Below, piece by piece: positions 7,144 through 15,744 of a stretch of 64,000 nt of DNA (the stretch's first letter is position 1; every line of letters begins with the position of its first letter). The position numbers and the translations under genes are program-made. The notes under the pieces were generated by a model. It was given only the letters and a program-made list of their open reading frames with translations. It searched no databases and was not told where the DNA came from. Source of the stretch: Vibrio sp. SCSIO 43135 (GTDB lineage Bacteria > Pseudomonadota > Gammaproteobacteria > Enterobacterales > Vibrionaceae); the NCBI RefSeq assembly GCF_023716665.1, contig NZ_CP071860.1:1612001-1676000 (forward strand). Reading direction: 5' to 3'.

Positions 7144-7346
7144 TCCTTCGCTATAACAGTTATTAGACAGAAAAATTCTGTATTTAAATATGGATGTTTT
7201 CTGTCTAGTATCTAACCGTACTTTATAGTTCCTATTTTCCTTCTTTATAACAAGGACTTATTGAAAAATCCGCGTAGTTCATCGACAAAATGTAGAAAGT
7301 TTCTGTCTAACATCACTTCAATAAAGAAGTGATTCTAAGTTCCTAT
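7144..7346. other. upstream edge of the cassette array with nested repeats (attI-like)
   Basis: The first cassette begins at G|TTATAG (7157/7156), but no VCR precedes it. Instead there is an 11-base inverted repeat tagacagaaaa (7164-7174) and ttttctgtcta (7197-7207), a third copy tttctgtcta at 7300-7309, a hairpin atcacttc/gaagtgat (7312-7333), and a repeated agttcctat (7227-7235, 7338-7346). ATCTAAC (7210-7216) and GTCTAAC (7305-7311) fit the integrase core consensus RYYYAAC. It could be attI or a relic of it; no integrase gene is next to it. Confidence 0.4.
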
Positions 7347-7550
7347 ATAAAACGACAACCGCCCCCTTAAACTGAGCATATTCGTATTAGTAAATCGTGA
7401 GACAACCTCGCGAGCGAAACTTGTCCAACTTTCGTAACTTCATGGCGTAAACTCGCTAACTCCACTTATCTGCAAGCCGTATTCTGATGCCGACAGCGAA
7501 TCAACATGGTTATTCGCTTAGCCAATCGAAACCAAAAGGAAGCATCAAAT
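7347..7550. other. intergenic stretch without recognised feature
   Basis: About 200 bases between the array edge and the SnoaL-like gene. No integrase reading frame, attC or tRNA is visible. A promoter for the gene at 7551 must lie here but no convincing hexamer pair stands out. Confidence 0.5.
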
Positions 7551-7967
7551 ATGAACCAGTTAAACACTCTTGCAGATGAGAGAGCAGCCCATTTTCTACA
7601 GAAGTTATTTACCGATTTATTTAACCCTCGCGATGAACTTTCCATAGTAGTCGATGAGTATATGACCGACGACTACGTACAATTGGTCGATGGTAAAACA
7701 CTGAATAACAGCCAGTTTAAACAACACTTAGAGGCACTGTTAGATTCGGTTGAATCTATTAGCGCGACGCTTGAAAGCGTGATTGCATCGGGAAATACCA
7801 TCGCAGACATCCACATCATAGATGCGATAAAGAAAGATGGTTCAGCCGTCAAAGCCAAGGTTATAGCGTTCTTTTACCTTAGAGGAGGCAAAGTCGCTAA
7901 AGTCGATGAGCTCACTTACATCATTGAAGGGAACTCCGCGGATAAAGACATGGGCTCTCGATATTAG
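7551..7967 (+). CDS. SnoaL/NTF2-like small protein
   Basis: 138 residues with the pattern of a SnoaL-like cone-shaped alpha+beta barrel: helix FLQKLFTDLFNPRDELSIV, then YMTDDYVQLVDGKTLNNSQF, and C-terminal strands with KAKVIAFFYLRGGKVAKVDELTYII. Such proteins bind small hydrophobic ligands or act as isomerases/hydratases; the substrate is unknown. The frame is open from 7506, but ATG at 7551 has AAGGAAG eight bases upstream and begins next to the fold, so it is preferred. It converges on the AraC gene with 13 bases between the stops. No partner gene suggests a pathway. Confidence 0.65.
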   Translation: MNQLNTLADERAAHFLQKLFTDLFNPRDELSIVVDEYMTDDYVQLVDGKTLNNSQFKQHLEALLDSVESISATLESVIASGNTIADIHIIDAIKKDGSAVKAKVIAFFYLRGGKVAKVDELTYIIEGNSADKDMGSRY

Positions 7968-7980
7968 TGAAAAGGGCATA

Positions 7981-8694
7981 CTATTTAGCCACTTCACACT
8001 TGTACTGGTTAAATGCAGCTGAAAAAGCCGATACGCTGCTATAGCCAAGGTCGAATGCGATATCTGTCGTTTTTTGGCCTTGTCTATATTGTTGTAGAGC
8101 TTTTTCCATCACAACACTTCGGCGCCACGCACTAAAAGGCATTCCAAATGCAGTATTGAAGAGCCTGTTTAACGTTCGCTCAGACGCTCCACATCGCGCG
8201 CTGTAGTGTGAAAGTGATGCCTTTATATTCGGCTCTGTGCTTACGTGCTCAATGATAGGTAATAAGCGTTTATCGATAGACCCAGATTGAGATTTGCCTT
8301 GGTTCACCGCTACCTGTTGGGCTAACTGATCAAAAAACACGCCGGAGTATGCGTTGGCAACCGAGTCTTCCACCACTTTTTCGCGATGAGAGAAGTTGTC
8401 CATCAGTTGGACCCACAGAGGCGTGACTGACAATAGAGATATTGAATCCGAATAGCTGGGAAGCAAGTTCGCATCACAATGCATTATGCTCATCTTACTT
8501 TTACGGACGATTCGTAGTTCATGTAAACACTGAGAGGGTATCCAGAGCAATTGGCCACTCACGATAGCTAAAGCAGCGTCAGGTGAGTGAACGACTCCAC
8601 AACCGTGATGAACATAAACTAGCTGATCGACTTGATGTTTATGGAGACCAAAATCCTGCCCATTTGGGTAATCTTTGATGCTGTGTTTCAACAT
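7981..8694 (-). CDS. AraC-family transcriptional regulator
   Basis: 237 residues. An N-terminal cupin sensor (DFGLHKHQVDQLVYVHHGCG, IPSQCLHELRI) precedes a C-terminal double helix-turn-helix (ASLSHYSARCGASERTLNRLF and TDIAFDLGYSSVSAFSAAFNQY). This is the short AraC type that often controls neighbouring efflux or metabolic genes and itself. The protein ends soon after the second helix-turn-helix, slightly shorter than many relatives. No divergent partner is adjacent: upstream lies the terminator at 8805-8837 and the phn operon, downstream the convergent SnoaL-like gene. Ligand unknown. Confidence 0.85.
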   Translation of the reverse strand: MLKHSIKDYPNGQDFGLHKHQVDQLVYVHHGCGVVHSPDAALAIVSGQLLWIPSQCLHELRIVRKSKMSIMHCDANLLPSYSDSISLLSVTPLWVQLMDNFSHREKVVEDSVANAYSGVFFDQLAQQVAVNQGKSQSGSIDKRLLPIIEHVSTEPNIKASLSHYSARCGASERTLNRLFNTAFGMPFSAWRRSVVMEKALQQYRQGQKTTDIAFDLGYSSVSAFSAAFNQYKCEVAK

Positions 8695-8804
8695 GAAATA
8701 TCGCCTACTATCAAACCATTACATCGAAATCCGTTTATCGGAAAGCATCGTATCACCCAAACTATACCTTACGAAAGAAACTTAGTTGCTAGCCCACCTC
8801 CATA

Positions 8805-8837
8805 ACAACAAACCCAGCCTTAAGCTGGGTTTGTTTG
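8805..8837 (-). terminator. rho-independent terminator after phnX
   Basis: acaaacccagc and gctgggtttgt pair with a five-base loop cttaa; T-rich flanks on both sides allow use from either strand. It ends the phn operon read on the minus strand. Confidence 0.85.
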
Positions 8838-8866
8838 TATTAGCCAATAATAAGTCGATTTAGCGC

Positions 8867-9685
8867 TTACACCAGTGGGGTTTCCCCTGCTTTGATGCGG
8901 GCTTCTATGTGCTCGATTACCTTAGGTAGCTCTGCAATGGTTTCGATCACGTAGTGTGCGCCAGCGGCGTATAGCACTTTTTCTGCTGCTTGTTTTCTTA
9001 GTTCGATTTCACTGGCCGTCATTGCTTGGAACTCTTCTGGCGTTGCACCGAACTCATTTCCCGATACTGATAGGCCAATCGTCCACATGCCTGCGTTCAA
9101 GCCTTCGTGAATACCCGCTACGGCGTCATCTACTTTCACACAATTGCTGACGCGTGTTACGCCCAAATCAATAACGTTCTTTAGTGCCATCCACGGGCCT
9201 GGGCGAGAGCCTGCGGCAATTTCATCGCTCGCAACCACACAATCTGGCGCGTAGCCGTGCTCGCGAGCTGCCGGAACTAACGCATCCATTACTGGCTTAG
9301 GGTAACCAGAGCACGAGCCGATTTTGATCGACTTCTCACGTAAGAACGCCACCGACTCTAGTGCGCCGTCAATCGGCTCGGCAAACTTCACTACTTGCTT
9401 GATTTGCAGTGGCATAAAGGTGTGGTAAATCTCTTGAGCATGCTGCTCAGTTGGGCGCTCACCAAATTGAGCAACCCAGCGTGCGCTGATAGTTTCATCG
9501 TTTAGCAATGTGCGAATATGGTCGATTTTTCCCATCCCCATAGGGCCGCGCGCCTCTGCCAGCGAGATTTCAAAGTCGTAGGCCAATTGGAATGCATCAA
9601 CAAAAATTTGCGTTGGAGCGAAAGAACCAAAGTCTACGACTGTTCCAGCCCAATCAAAGATTACCGCTTCAATCTGTTTGTTCAT
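8867..9685 (-). CDS. phnX: phosphonoacetaldehyde hydrolase (phosphonatase)
   Basis: 272 residues, the usual length. HAD-superfamily enzyme that splits the C-P bond of phosphonoacetaldehyde into acetaldehyde and phosphate. The nucleophile Asp11 sits in VIFDWAGTVVDFG, and the Schiff-base Lys53 in GPMGMGKIDHIR, the two residues that define phosphonatases. The HAD motif II (KIGSCSGYPKPVM) and the acidic motif (NCVKVDDAVAGIHEG) are present. It is the last gene of a five-gene minus-strand operon, 43 bases after phnE, and is followed by a terminator. The enzyme is cytoplasmic. The usual partner PhnW, which makes the substrate from 2-aminoethylphosphonate, is not in this window. Confidence 0.95.
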   Translation of the reverse strand: MNKQIEAVIFDWAGTVVDFGSFAPTQIFVDAFQLAYDFEISLAEARGPMGMGKIDHIRTLLNDETISARWVAQFGERPTEQHAQEIYHTFMPLQIKQVVKFAEPIDGALESVAFLREKSIKIGSCSGYPKPVMDALVPAAREHGYAPDCVVASDEIAAGSRPGPWMALKNVIDLGVTRVSNCVKVDDAVAGIHEGLNAGMWTIGLSVSGNEFGATPEEFQAMTASEIELRKQAAEKVLYAAGAHYVIETIAELPKVIEHIEARIKAGETPLV

Positions 9686-9728
9686 TGTTTTTACTCTTAA
9701 TGTCTTTGTTATTTCAGTTTTTTGGGGC

Positions 9729-10529
9729 TTATCGAATCATTTGGCGTAACTTTGCCGACATAATGTCAGTCGAGAACACCAACGCTAGAATCACCAGTAC
9801 ACAAGCCGCTGTATCGCCGTATTCGAACATCTTCATTGAGGTCATCAGCTCAAAGCCTATTCCGCCAGCGCCAATCATTCCTAGTACCGCTGATATTCGG
9901 ATGTTAGCTTCAAGGCGATACAAGATGACGCTGATCCAGTTCGGAAACACTTGTGGCAGCACAGCAAATAAAATAATTTGCAGCTTAGAACAGCCCGATG
10001 CTTTCATTGCTTCAATTGGGCCTTGGTCCATCTCTTCGATTGCTTCGGCAAAGAACTTACCCACCATGCCCGCGCCGTGCAGAGAGAGCGCTAGCACGCC
10101 TGCAAAAGGCCCTAGCCCTACCGCAGCTACAAAGATAAGCGCCAAAATCAGCTCATTAATACCACGCAGAACATTCAGAACTTGGCGCGAGAAATGGTAT
10201 ACCGCCATATTGGGTGTAACGTTTTTGGCCGCAAGAAAACTAGCAGGCAACGCCAGAACAACCGCAAGTACCGTTCCCCACAAAGCGATTTGCAAGGTTT
10301 GAATCGCTGGGCCAATTAAACTATCGCTGATGTAACCGAGGTTTGGCGGTAACATACGAGATAGGAAATCCCAAATCCAAGGTAAACCTTTCACCAGCGA
10401 AGACACATCCATGCGGGCACCGATGGCCGACCAATGCAGCAGCGCATAAGTAGCTACAACGATTGGGATCAGAATCCACCAGCCTTTCTTCGGTGGGTTG
10501 GCAATAAACTGTAAGTTGCTAGATTTCAT
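9729..10529 (-). CDS. phnE: phosphonate ABC transporter permease
   Basis: 266 residues with about six membrane segments. The ABC permease EAA loop reads EAIEEMDQGPIEAMKASGCSK, and the C-terminus has RISAVLGMIGAGGIGFEL, typical of PhnE. It forms the inner-membrane channel with PhnC and the binding protein PhnD. The open frame starts at 10592 inside phnC; ATG at 10529 is chosen since it follows the phnC stop by one base (TGA-A-ATG), with AAGG just upstream, giving translational coupling. One PhnE only, so the channel would be a homodimer. Confidence 0.93.
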   Translation of the reverse strand: MKSSNLQFIANPPKKGWWILIPIVVATYALLHWSAIGARMDVSSLVKGLPWIWDFLSRMLPPNLGYISDSLIGPAIQTLQIALWGTVLAVVLALPASFLAAKNVTPNMAVYHFSRQVLNVLRGINELILALIFVAAVGLGPFAGVLALSLHGAGMVGKFFAEAIEEMDQGPIEAMKASGCSKLQIILFAVLPQVFPNWISVILYRLEANIRISAVLGMIGAGGIGFELMTSMKMFEYGDTAACVLVILALVFSTDIMSAKLRQMIR

Positions 10530-10530
10530 T

Positions 10531-11346
10531 TCAAGCCACCTTTTCTGCTTGGATACGTTGCTGACGGCGCTTTTCAGCCATGCGCAATACAAGCTGACTG
10601 ATGCTGTCGTCTTCTAAACCGGAGTAAATTTGGCTAACGATGTCTGGCGTTAGGTCTTCTGGTAGTCCATCAAAAATGACTTTACCTTCCGATAGGCCCA
10701 CAATGCGCTCGCCAAACTCCATCGCATAATCGATTTGGTGCAAGTTACACAGCACAGCGATGTTACGCTGCTTACAGCTGTTTTGGATGTAAGTCAGCAC
10801 CTTGCGTGACGATTTAGGGTCGAGACTCGCGACTGGCTCATCGGCTAACATTAGCTCTGGATTTTGCGCCAGTGCTCGCGCGATACCGACACGCTGCTGC
10901 TGGCCGCCACTTAGGCTATCGGCACGAGCGTTTTGCTTATCGGCAAGGCCGACTTGGTCTAAACACTCTTTGGCAATGTCGATGTCTTGTTTAGGAAACA
11001 GCTGCAATGCGCAGCTCCAAAACGGTAAGCTAGACATACGGCCAACTAACACATTTTTCAGTACCGACAAGCGCTTAGTGAGGTTGTGGTGCTGGAAAAT
11101 CATTCCGACTGACTGGCGAATTTTGATCAGCTCTTTGCCTTTTACATGAGCGATATTGTGGCCGTTCAGTTCAATTTCGCCGTCTGTCGCTTCGGTGAGT
11201 CGGTTAATGCAACGTAGCAGTGTCGATTTACCCGCGCCCGATGGGCCCAAAATCACCACAAATTCGCCTTCGTTGATCGTTAGGTCGATGCCTCGTAGTA
11301 CCTGATTGTCGCCGTAGGATTTGTGTAGGTTATTTATCTTTAACAT
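10531..11346 (-). CDS. phnC: phosphonate ABC transporter ATP-binding protein
   Basis: 271 residues. Complete ABC ATPase: Walker A GPSGAGKS (about 33-40), Q-loop VGMIFQHHN, signature LSGGQQQR (about 145-152), Walker B ELMLADEP and the switch His in LHQID. The C-terminal SEGKVIFDGLPEDLTPDIVSQIY is typical of PhnC. It powers uptake of phosphonates through PhnE. Located 21 bases after phnD and coupled to phnE. Confidence 0.95.
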   Translation of the reverse strand: MLKINNLHKSYGDNQVLRGIDLTINEGEFVVILGPSGAGKSTLLRCINRLTEATDGEIELNGHNIAHVKGKELIKIRQSVGMIFQHHNLTKRLSVLKNVLVGRMSSLPFWSCALQLFPKQDIDIAKECLDQVGLADKQNARADSLSGGQQQRVGIARALAQNPELMLADEPVASLDPKSSRKVLTYIQNSCKQRNIAVLCNLHQIDYAMEFGERIVGLSEGKVIFDGLPEDLTPDIVSQIYSGLEDDSISQLVLRMAEKRRQQRIQAEKVA

Positions 11347-11367
11347 GATGATTCCTTAGCTCCGCAG

Positions 11368-12213
11368 CTACTTGAATTTGGCCGCTTCGCGCACTGGGTC
11401 GTACGCTGCATCATTGGTTTCGACATAGCGATTCACTATGCCTTGGTCACCAAATTGCACTGATTTCATTGATAAGAACGCCTGTTTAATACGCGCTTTA
11501 TCGGCTTCTGGAATATCGTTACGCCACACCATTGGCGACTCTGGAATCGATTCAGAACGCCAAATCACTTTGTACTCATCTTTGCCAATAATGCCTTTCT
11601 CTACCGCAGAGTTAAGAATACGGTCGGCAACCGTCGCGGCATCCACTCGGCCATGTTTCACAGCAAGAATGTTGGCATCGTGTGCGCCGGTGTACACCAC
11701 GTTGGCGAAGAACTGGCGAGGCTCAATCCCCTCACTACGCAGCCCAACGTAAGGGAACACGTAGCCGGAAGTCGAGGTCGGTGAAACAAACGCAAAGTTC
11801 TTACCTTTTAGGTCCGACAGCTGATTGATGTCGTCGGCATTCGCAGGTGCAATGATTTGGCTGTGGTACGCCACATCACCCGCTTTGGCGGTTTCTGCCA
11901 CGACAAACGCTTCAACATCGGCAACTTCCGCGGCTTTCACATACGAAAATGGACCAAGGTAAGCAATGTCGACGTGACCAGCTCGCAGTGCTTCAATCAC
12001 ACCGTTGTAATCGGTTGCAACAAAGCCTTCCACTTCAACGCCCAACTGCTCGCTCAAGCCATTAATTAGCACTTCACTTTGTTTGATCATCGCGCGTGAA
12101 TCTTCTGAAGGAATCAGCGCTATTTTGAGATCATCTAACGCCTGTACCGACAAAGAAGCGAGTGCAGCACTGGCCGCAATAGACCATTTCAGCAGTGATT
12201 TTTTCGTGTTCAT
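11368..12213 (-). CDS. phnD: phosphonate ABC transporter substrate-binding protein
   Basis: 281 residues. A Sec signal peptide at about 1-25 ends near LSVQALDD. The mature part is the PhnD type of periplasmic binding protein: LKIALIPSEDSRAM at the start, AGHVDIAYLGPFSYV, and NFAFVSPTSTSGYVFP, a phosphonate-binding Ser/Thr-rich loop. It captures phosphonates in the periplasm for PhnCE. It sits 12 bases downstream of the alcohol dehydrogenase gene, so all five genes are likely one transcript. Confidence 0.93.
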   Translation of the reverse strand: MNTKKSLLKWSIAASAALASLSVQALDDLKIALIPSEDSRAMIKQSEVLINGLSEQLGVEVEGFVATDYNGVIEALRAGHVDIAYLGPFSYVKAAEVADVEAFVVAETAKAGDVAYHSQIIAPANADDINQLSDLKGKNFAFVSPTSTSGYVFPYVGLRSEGIEPRQFFANVVYTGAHDANILAVKHGRVDAATVADRILNSAVEKGIIGKDEYKVIWRSESIPESPMVWRNDIPEADKARIKQAFLSMKSVQFGDQGIVNRYVETNDAAYDPVREAAKFK

Positions 12214-12225
12214 AATCCGTTACCT

Positions 12226-13317
12226 TTAAAAGAAAATATTCATCAGTTGGTTGGAACAACCAGAAAAGTTTTTACCGCGCTCACCTTGCAGGGCGTCTTC
12301 CACCACTTGCTTCCACTCAGAGCGGGTAAAACCATAATCTTCTGGTTGAGTTTGTACGTTTAATGCGTGAATCCATGTTTCGAGCTCTTGCGCCGCCGCG
12401 TTCAGATCTGCGCCAAACACCGTGCGCAGGTGAACCGAAGTTTCACAATCTGAATGAGAGAACGAAGCCAGAACCGCAGGCAAAGTAAATGAGCATGCAA
12501 TGCCATGAGGTAGCCCTTTGCTTAGCGTGACCGCATAAGAAAGGTTGTGAGATATGGATGTCTTGGTATTCGAGAACGCTAAACCAGCATTGAGTGAGCC
12601 TTGCATCATCAAGCTACGTAGCTGCAGGTTGTTTGGTGCCTTAACCAGCTCAGGCAGCGTTGAAAGAATCGTAGTGATCGCTTGCTGTGCAAACATCAGT
12701 GACACTGGGTTACAGTTACGATTCCAGATACTCTCCATTGCATGGGAAAGGGCATCTAACCCAGTTTGCACCGTTAGCGAAACAGGCAGTTCTAGAGTTA
12801 ATTTCGGGTCGCAAATCGCCGCTTCTGGATACAAACTTGGGTCACTCAGAGAAAACTTCTTGTTTGACGCCTTATCCCAAATAGTCGCCCAGCAGGTTAC
12901 TTCGCTACCAGTACCCGTGGTTGTCGGCAATACGATCATAGGTAACGGGTTGGCAACAGGTTCACCTTCCACCAGAACATTGCGAATGACTCCAGCGTTC
13001 GACTTAGCGACCGCCAATGCCTTAGAGGTATCAATCACCGATCCGCCGCCAATGGCGACTAACACTTCCACATCGGATTGGTGCGCCGAAAAAGCATCGC
13101 AAATCACAGGTAAGTCGTCGATATCTGGATTTTCAGAGACTTGATTGAATACCGCTTGGCCACCCGCGACAGAGCTTAGAACCTTTCCCGCTAACTCATC
13201 AAAATAAGGATGTTCGTAAGTGACGATTGCGTACTTACGTCCATGTAACGCTGCTTCCAAAGCAGGTAGCGCGTCTTGTCCAAAGCTAATACTGACTGGG
13301 TTGTGAAATTGCCACAT
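12226..13317 (-). CDS. iron-containing alcohol dehydrogenase, phosphonoacetaldehyde reductase-like
   Basis: 363 residues of the group III Fe-ADH family. NAD(P) site: VLVAIGGGSVIDTSKALA (about 86-103); LPTTTGTGSEVT follows; metal ligands lie in TGLDALSHAMES (Asp, His), SISHNL and LPHGIACS (His). First gene of the phn operon. Family members beside phn genes interconvert phosphonoacetaldehyde and 2-hydroxyethylphosphonate. With phnX present and phnW absent in the window, the plausible direction is oxidation of hydroxyethylphosphonate to the PhnX substrate. That direction is inference; the family call is firm. Confidence 0.8.
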   Translation of the reverse strand: MWQFHNPVSISFGQDALPALEAALHGRKYAIVTYEHPYFDELAGKVLSSVAGGQAVFNQVSENPDIDDLPVICDAFSAHQSDVEVLVAIGGGSVIDTSKALAVAKSNAGVIRNVLVEGEPVANPLPMIVLPTTTGTGSEVTCWATIWDKASNKKFSLSDPSLYPEAAICDPKLTLELPVSLTVQTGLDALSHAMESIWNRNCNPVSLMFAQQAITTILSTLPELVKAPNNLQLRSLMMQGSLNAGLAFSNTKTSISHNLSYAVTLSKGLPHGIACSFTLPAVLASFSHSDCETSVHLRTVFGADLNAAAQELETWIHALNVQTQPEDYGFTRSEWKQVVEDALQGERGKNFSGCSNQLMNIFF

Positions 13318-13510
13318 CGTTGTGTTTCTCGTGTCTTGTTCGTTTCGATGTGCAAACTTTAATTTATGAAAATGACACTAATGTTTAATGAAAATACTAT
13401 TTAATCACTCCTAACATAGAAAAAATCGAAGCTCGTTTTTAAGGGTATACGGCATAGCGATAAGCCGCTAAATACCGAAATATGGACAGCAACGTCAGTT
13501 AGGAAACGCA
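13318..13510. promoter_or_regulatory. divergent promoter region of the phn operon and its LysR gene
   Basis: 193 AT-rich bases between the divergent alcohol dehydrogenase and LysR starts. This is the expected place for LysR binding (T-N11-A boxes) and both promoters. I do not single out one operator with confidence. Confidence 0.5.
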
Positions 13511-14389
13511 ATGAAACACACGCAATTACGCTCTTTTCACACCGTGGCAAAACTGGGCAGCTTCGCTAAAGCGGCAGAGGCGCTCAACATTTCTCAGCCT
13601 ACGATTACAGCGCAAGTTCGTGACCTTGAAGAGCAATACAATGTGGTGCTGCTTCACAGGCAACGCAACAACAACCGCCTGACCGACACAGGCAAAGAAC
13701 TGTATGAACAAACCCGGCTGCTCTTCTCACTGCAAGAGCGCGCTAAGAAACTACTGGAAGCCAGCGGCTCACTCAAAGTGGGGCAATTTAATGTTGGGGC
13801 AGTGAGCCCTGCGGCGGTACTGCCACTGATTGAACGATTCAAGCGCTATTACCCCGATATCGACGTAAAGATTCGAACCGGAGGCTCGGATCAAATTCGT
13901 AATGGCGTGTTACGTGGGGAGCTAGAAATCGGCATGCTGGCGTATCGCGATCCAAACCCCAAACTGGTTTCAACCAAAGTGGCAGAGCAGCCTGTCGTGC
14001 TGGTTGTACCTAATACTCACAAATTGGCTGAGCGTGATTCAATAACACTGGCCGAGCTAGAGGGAGTCAAGCTTATTCATCGAGAGTCCGGCTCTACCAC
14101 CCGCAAGATCATTGAAGATGAATTAGTGCGAAAAAGCATTGTCACCCACAGTGAACTCGAAATAGACAGCCGAGAAGGGGTAAGAGAAGCCAGTATTTAT
14201 GGGTTAGGCATTAGCTATGTCGGGCTGCATGAGTTTCAGCCTCACCCGAACATTGCCATGGTAAAAATTTCCGACCTAGAAACCATGTCGAAGTCGTATT
14301 TGATCCATCTTAAAGAGCTGGAGCAACTACCAGTGATCAAGATTATGCAGCAGTTGGTTGCAAGCTCGGTAGTCGGTGAACCACGCTAA
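13511..14389 (+). CDS. LysR-family regulator, likely of the phn operon
   Basis: 292 residues. N-terminal helix-turn-helix (HTVAKLGSFAKAAEALNISQPTITAQVRDLE) and a LysR substrate domain from about 90 (KVGQFNVGAVSPAAVLPLIERF). Divergently transcribed from the phosphonate operon with 193 bases between, the standard layout of a LysR activator and its target; the inducer would be a phosphonate or its aldehyde. A decayed copy of its 3' part lies at 25661-25902, past the sulfatase block. The start ATG follows AGGAAACGCA. The 3' end of this intact copy (from about 14358) differs from the decayed copy. Confidence 0.88.
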   Translation: MKHTQLRSFHTVAKLGSFAKAAEALNISQPTITAQVRDLEEQYNVVLLHRQRNNNRLTDTGKELYEQTRLLFSLQERAKKLLEASGSLKVGQFNVGAVSPAAVLPLIERFKRYYPDIDVKIRTGGSDQIRNGVLRGELEIGMLAYRDPNPKLVSTKVAEQPVVLVVPNTHKLAERDSITLAELEGVKLIHRESGSTTRKIIEDELVRKSIVTHSELEIDSREGVREASIYGLGISYVGLHEFQPHPNIAMVKISDLETMSKSYLIHLKELEQLPVIKIMQQLVASSVVGEPR

Positions 14390-14410
14390 TTCGGTGAGCA
14401 AGTGTGCCCG

Positions 14411-15739
14411 TTAATCTGGGTCGAAGCCTTCTCTGCCAATATCATAATATTTCATTGCTACCACAGAGACTGACAAGGCAAAAAATATGGGAAGGAATTT
14501 GAAAATTAAAAAGACGTCAATGACTTGGTTAGGTACCGTACTGCTGTCTGCATTGAAACCAACGTGAGTTAATACTGCACCGGCAAAGAATACACCTAAG
14601 CCACTAAATATTTTAGAAAAAAATGTCACCAAACTCTGTGTCGCAGCGGCTGGTGATACGCCATATTTTCTTTTTCCATAATCAACGCAATCTGGCAGTA
14701 ACATCCATATGAGATTGGCAGAAAATACCAAAAGAACTTTCAAGATTACTAAGAAGAATAAACCCACCGTCACAGGTGAGTACAAGATCGTATATAAGGC
14801 AATTAACAGTACGATAATGGCGGACTTACAACTATAAACATATACCGACTTTTTATCTTTATAGCGTATCAAACGCGGGGCAAACAGTATGACTAGTGAT
14901 GATAATCCAACCACTAACCCTTGGTATATTGGGAATGCCGATTCCTGCTTCAAATAGTAAATGAAAAAGTAAATCGCTGTAGAACCTTCTAAGGTAATCG
15001 AGAACATAAAACAGCTTTGACATACCATAAGGGCAACGAGTGGCTTGTTCTCTTTCAAAATGGTCAAGTAACTTGCCATTGAGATTTTGTCTTTCTCATG
15101 TCCAGAATCACGTAAAGCACAATCTCTATGCTTGGAACCCAACCAAGAGGTATAAAACAAAAAGACGACCAATATGGCCATCAAAAGTGCCGTGACTCTC
15201 CATCCCTCTTGTCCGCCACCAAAATAGTTTGAGATGTATAGTGGCAAAAAACTCGCAAAGAAACCTACGCCAATACCTATGAACTGCTTGCATGTAATCA
15301 GTGAGGCTCTCTCATCATAGTGAGACGACATTTTTACCGTCAGCCCGTTGTAAGCCATGTTACAAAAGGATAAAGAGATCGAGAAAGCGATAACTGACAG
15401 GTAAGCCAAATAGGAAGAAAGTTCACTACTTCCGCGGTCAAGGGAGAATAGGCAATAGATACTAAACCCCAGTATTGGAGAAAACACCGCGATGTAAGGA
15501 CGATATTTCCCTGACCCAAACTTCAAATCAAACTTATCAATGATGTAAGCAGCCACGATGTCGAAGATTGCATCGACTAGCTTCATGATAAGAATAAGCT
15601 TTGCTGCCTGAGAGGCGTCTATGCCGGAGATGTTAGTAAAGAAGAAGAGTAAATAGGTAGTCGTAAACTGAAATATGGCACTTGATGCTCCCCCACCGGC
15701 ACCAAACTGCACAATTTCTGCTTTGGTTAAACTACCCAT
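14411..15739 (-). CDS. MelB-type (GPH family) sugar:cation symporter
   Basis: 442 residues with about 12 membrane segments. GPH-family marks: IMKLVDAIFDIVAAYIID near residue 50 with the cation-site Asp residues, KFGSGKYRPY, and LLPDCVDYGKRKYG near 350 (family D-x-x-x-Y/G-x-x-x-x-G). Members import glycosides or uronides with Na+ or H+. First in position at the low end of the glycan block and last in transcription order: IclR gene, then this one after 5 bases. Likely imports the mono- or disaccharide released by the sulfatase and GH3 enzyme. It converges with the LysR gene, 21 bases away. Confidence 0.85.
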   Translation of the reverse strand: MGSLTKAEIVQFGAGGGASSAIFQFTTTYLLFFFTNISGIDASQAAKLILIMKLVDAIFDIVAAYIIDKFDLKFGSGKYRPYIAVFSPILGFSIYCLFSLDRGSSELSSYLAYLSVIAFSISLSFCNMAYNGLTVKMSSHYDERASLITCKQFIGIGVGFFASFLPLYISNYFGGGQEGWRVTALLMAILVVFLFYTSWLGSKHRDCALRDSGHEKDKISMASYLTILKENKPLVALMVCQSCFMFSITLEGSTAIYFFIYYLKQESAFPIYQGLVVGLSSLVILFAPRLIRYKDKKSVYVYSCKSAIIVLLIALYTILYSPVTVGLFFLVILKVLLVFSANLIWMLLPDCVDYGKRKYGVSPAAATQSLVTFFSKIFSGLGVFFAGAVLTHVGFNADSSTVPNQVIDVFLIFKFLPIFFALSVSVVAMKYYDIGREGFDPD

Positions 15740-15744
15740 TTTTT

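Noticed and set aside
7506..7550. Longer N-terminus of the SnoaL-like protein
   Set aside because: The ATG at 7551 has the better ribosome binding site and fits the fold.
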